A DNA stretch of 6,457 bases, taken from contig VGML01000120.1 in NCBI GenBank assembly GCA_016866415.1, positions 1-6,457 of the forward strand, written 5' to 3'. The stretch is from Bacteroidota bacterium. GTDB lineage: Bacteria > Bacteroidota > Bacteroidia > Flavobacteriales_D > Crocinitomicaceae. The first letter of the stretch is position 1, and each line of letters starts with the position of its first letter. Of this stretch, positions 6,418-6,457 are shown piece after piece. The position numbers and the translations under genes were made by a program. The notes below the pieces were generated by a model. That model was not told the DNA's origin and searched no databases. It saw nothing but the letters and a program-made list of their open reading frames with translations.

Positions 6418-6425
6418 CAAATATA
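6418..6425 (-). promoter_or_regulatory. Bacteroidota-type -7 element for alkB
   Basis: On the - strand 6425-6418 reads TATATTTG, an exact TAnnTTTG match, ending 16 nt before the ATG at 6401. The leader is A-rich (AAATAAAATAAGAGTT). A -33 TTTG at standard distance is not evident within the 32 bases that remain in the window. No operator or dyad for an alkane-responsive regulator is visible in this short stretch. Confidence 0.5.
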
Positions 6426-6457
6426 CAAACGAATAAAGCAACTGGTATAATCCAATC

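Noticed and set aside
1..6457. Mobile element, phage defence or CRISPR content.
   Set aside because: No transposase, integrase, toxin-antitoxin, restriction, Cas or direct-repeat array is visible on either strand, and base composition looks even across genes.

Overview
This 6.46 kb window is AT-rich and fully coding on both strands. It most likely comes from a chromosome of a Bacteroidota (flavobacteria-like) bacterium. The reasons are the low GC, the scarcity of Shine-Dalgarno sequences, very short A-rich leaders, and several matches to the Bacteroidota -7 element TAnnTTTG immediately upstream of genes. The protein types also fit: a Nudix hydrolase with an EELNL box, an integral-membrane AlkB, and a DUF58 protein. 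No rRNA, tRNA, CRISPR, insertion sequence, phage or plasmid genes are visible. The genus cannot be fixed from the sequence alone.

Layout. (1) Positions 33-3382 hold four + strand genes: a Nudix hydrolase; then, after a 42-nt gap containing a TATCTTTG element, a tight cluster of two GT4-like glycosyltransferases and an RdgB/HAM1-type non-canonical purine NTP pyrophosphatase. The second glycosyltransferase starts on the base after the first one's stop codon. rdgB overlaps the second glycosyltransferase by ATGA, so the three are very probably cotranscribed and translationally coupled. (2) On the - strand at 3394-4311 lies a gene of the TIGR03032/DUF4915 family (unknown function, probably beta-propeller). 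It converges on rdgB with an 11-bp gap. Its conserved N-terminal QAGK segment is readable in frame just upstream of the called TTG start but sits directly behind a TAA stop, so the gene looks N-terminally truncated or broken. (3) A 135-bp divergent spacer (4312-4446) carries that leftover reading frame, a nested inverted repeat, and a good Bacteroidota promoter for the next gene. (4) A stand-alone DUF58/vWA-type protein (4447-5361, +) follows. (5) A membrane di-iron alkane monooxygenase AlkB (6401-5358, -) converges on it, and the two stop codons share the palindrome TTAA.

Functionally the window is a mix of housekeeping and accessory genes rather than one pathway. The two glycosyltransferases presumably act on a surface polysaccharide or glycolipid. 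Nudix and RdgB are nucleotide-processing enzymes flanking them. AlkB would hydroxylate alkanes or alkyl chains using a rubredoxin encoded elsewhere. I did not find convincing evidence of a novel multi-gene system. The most unusual points are the interrupted TIGR03032 gene, the nested dyad at the divergent promoter, and the variant second histidine box of AlkB.
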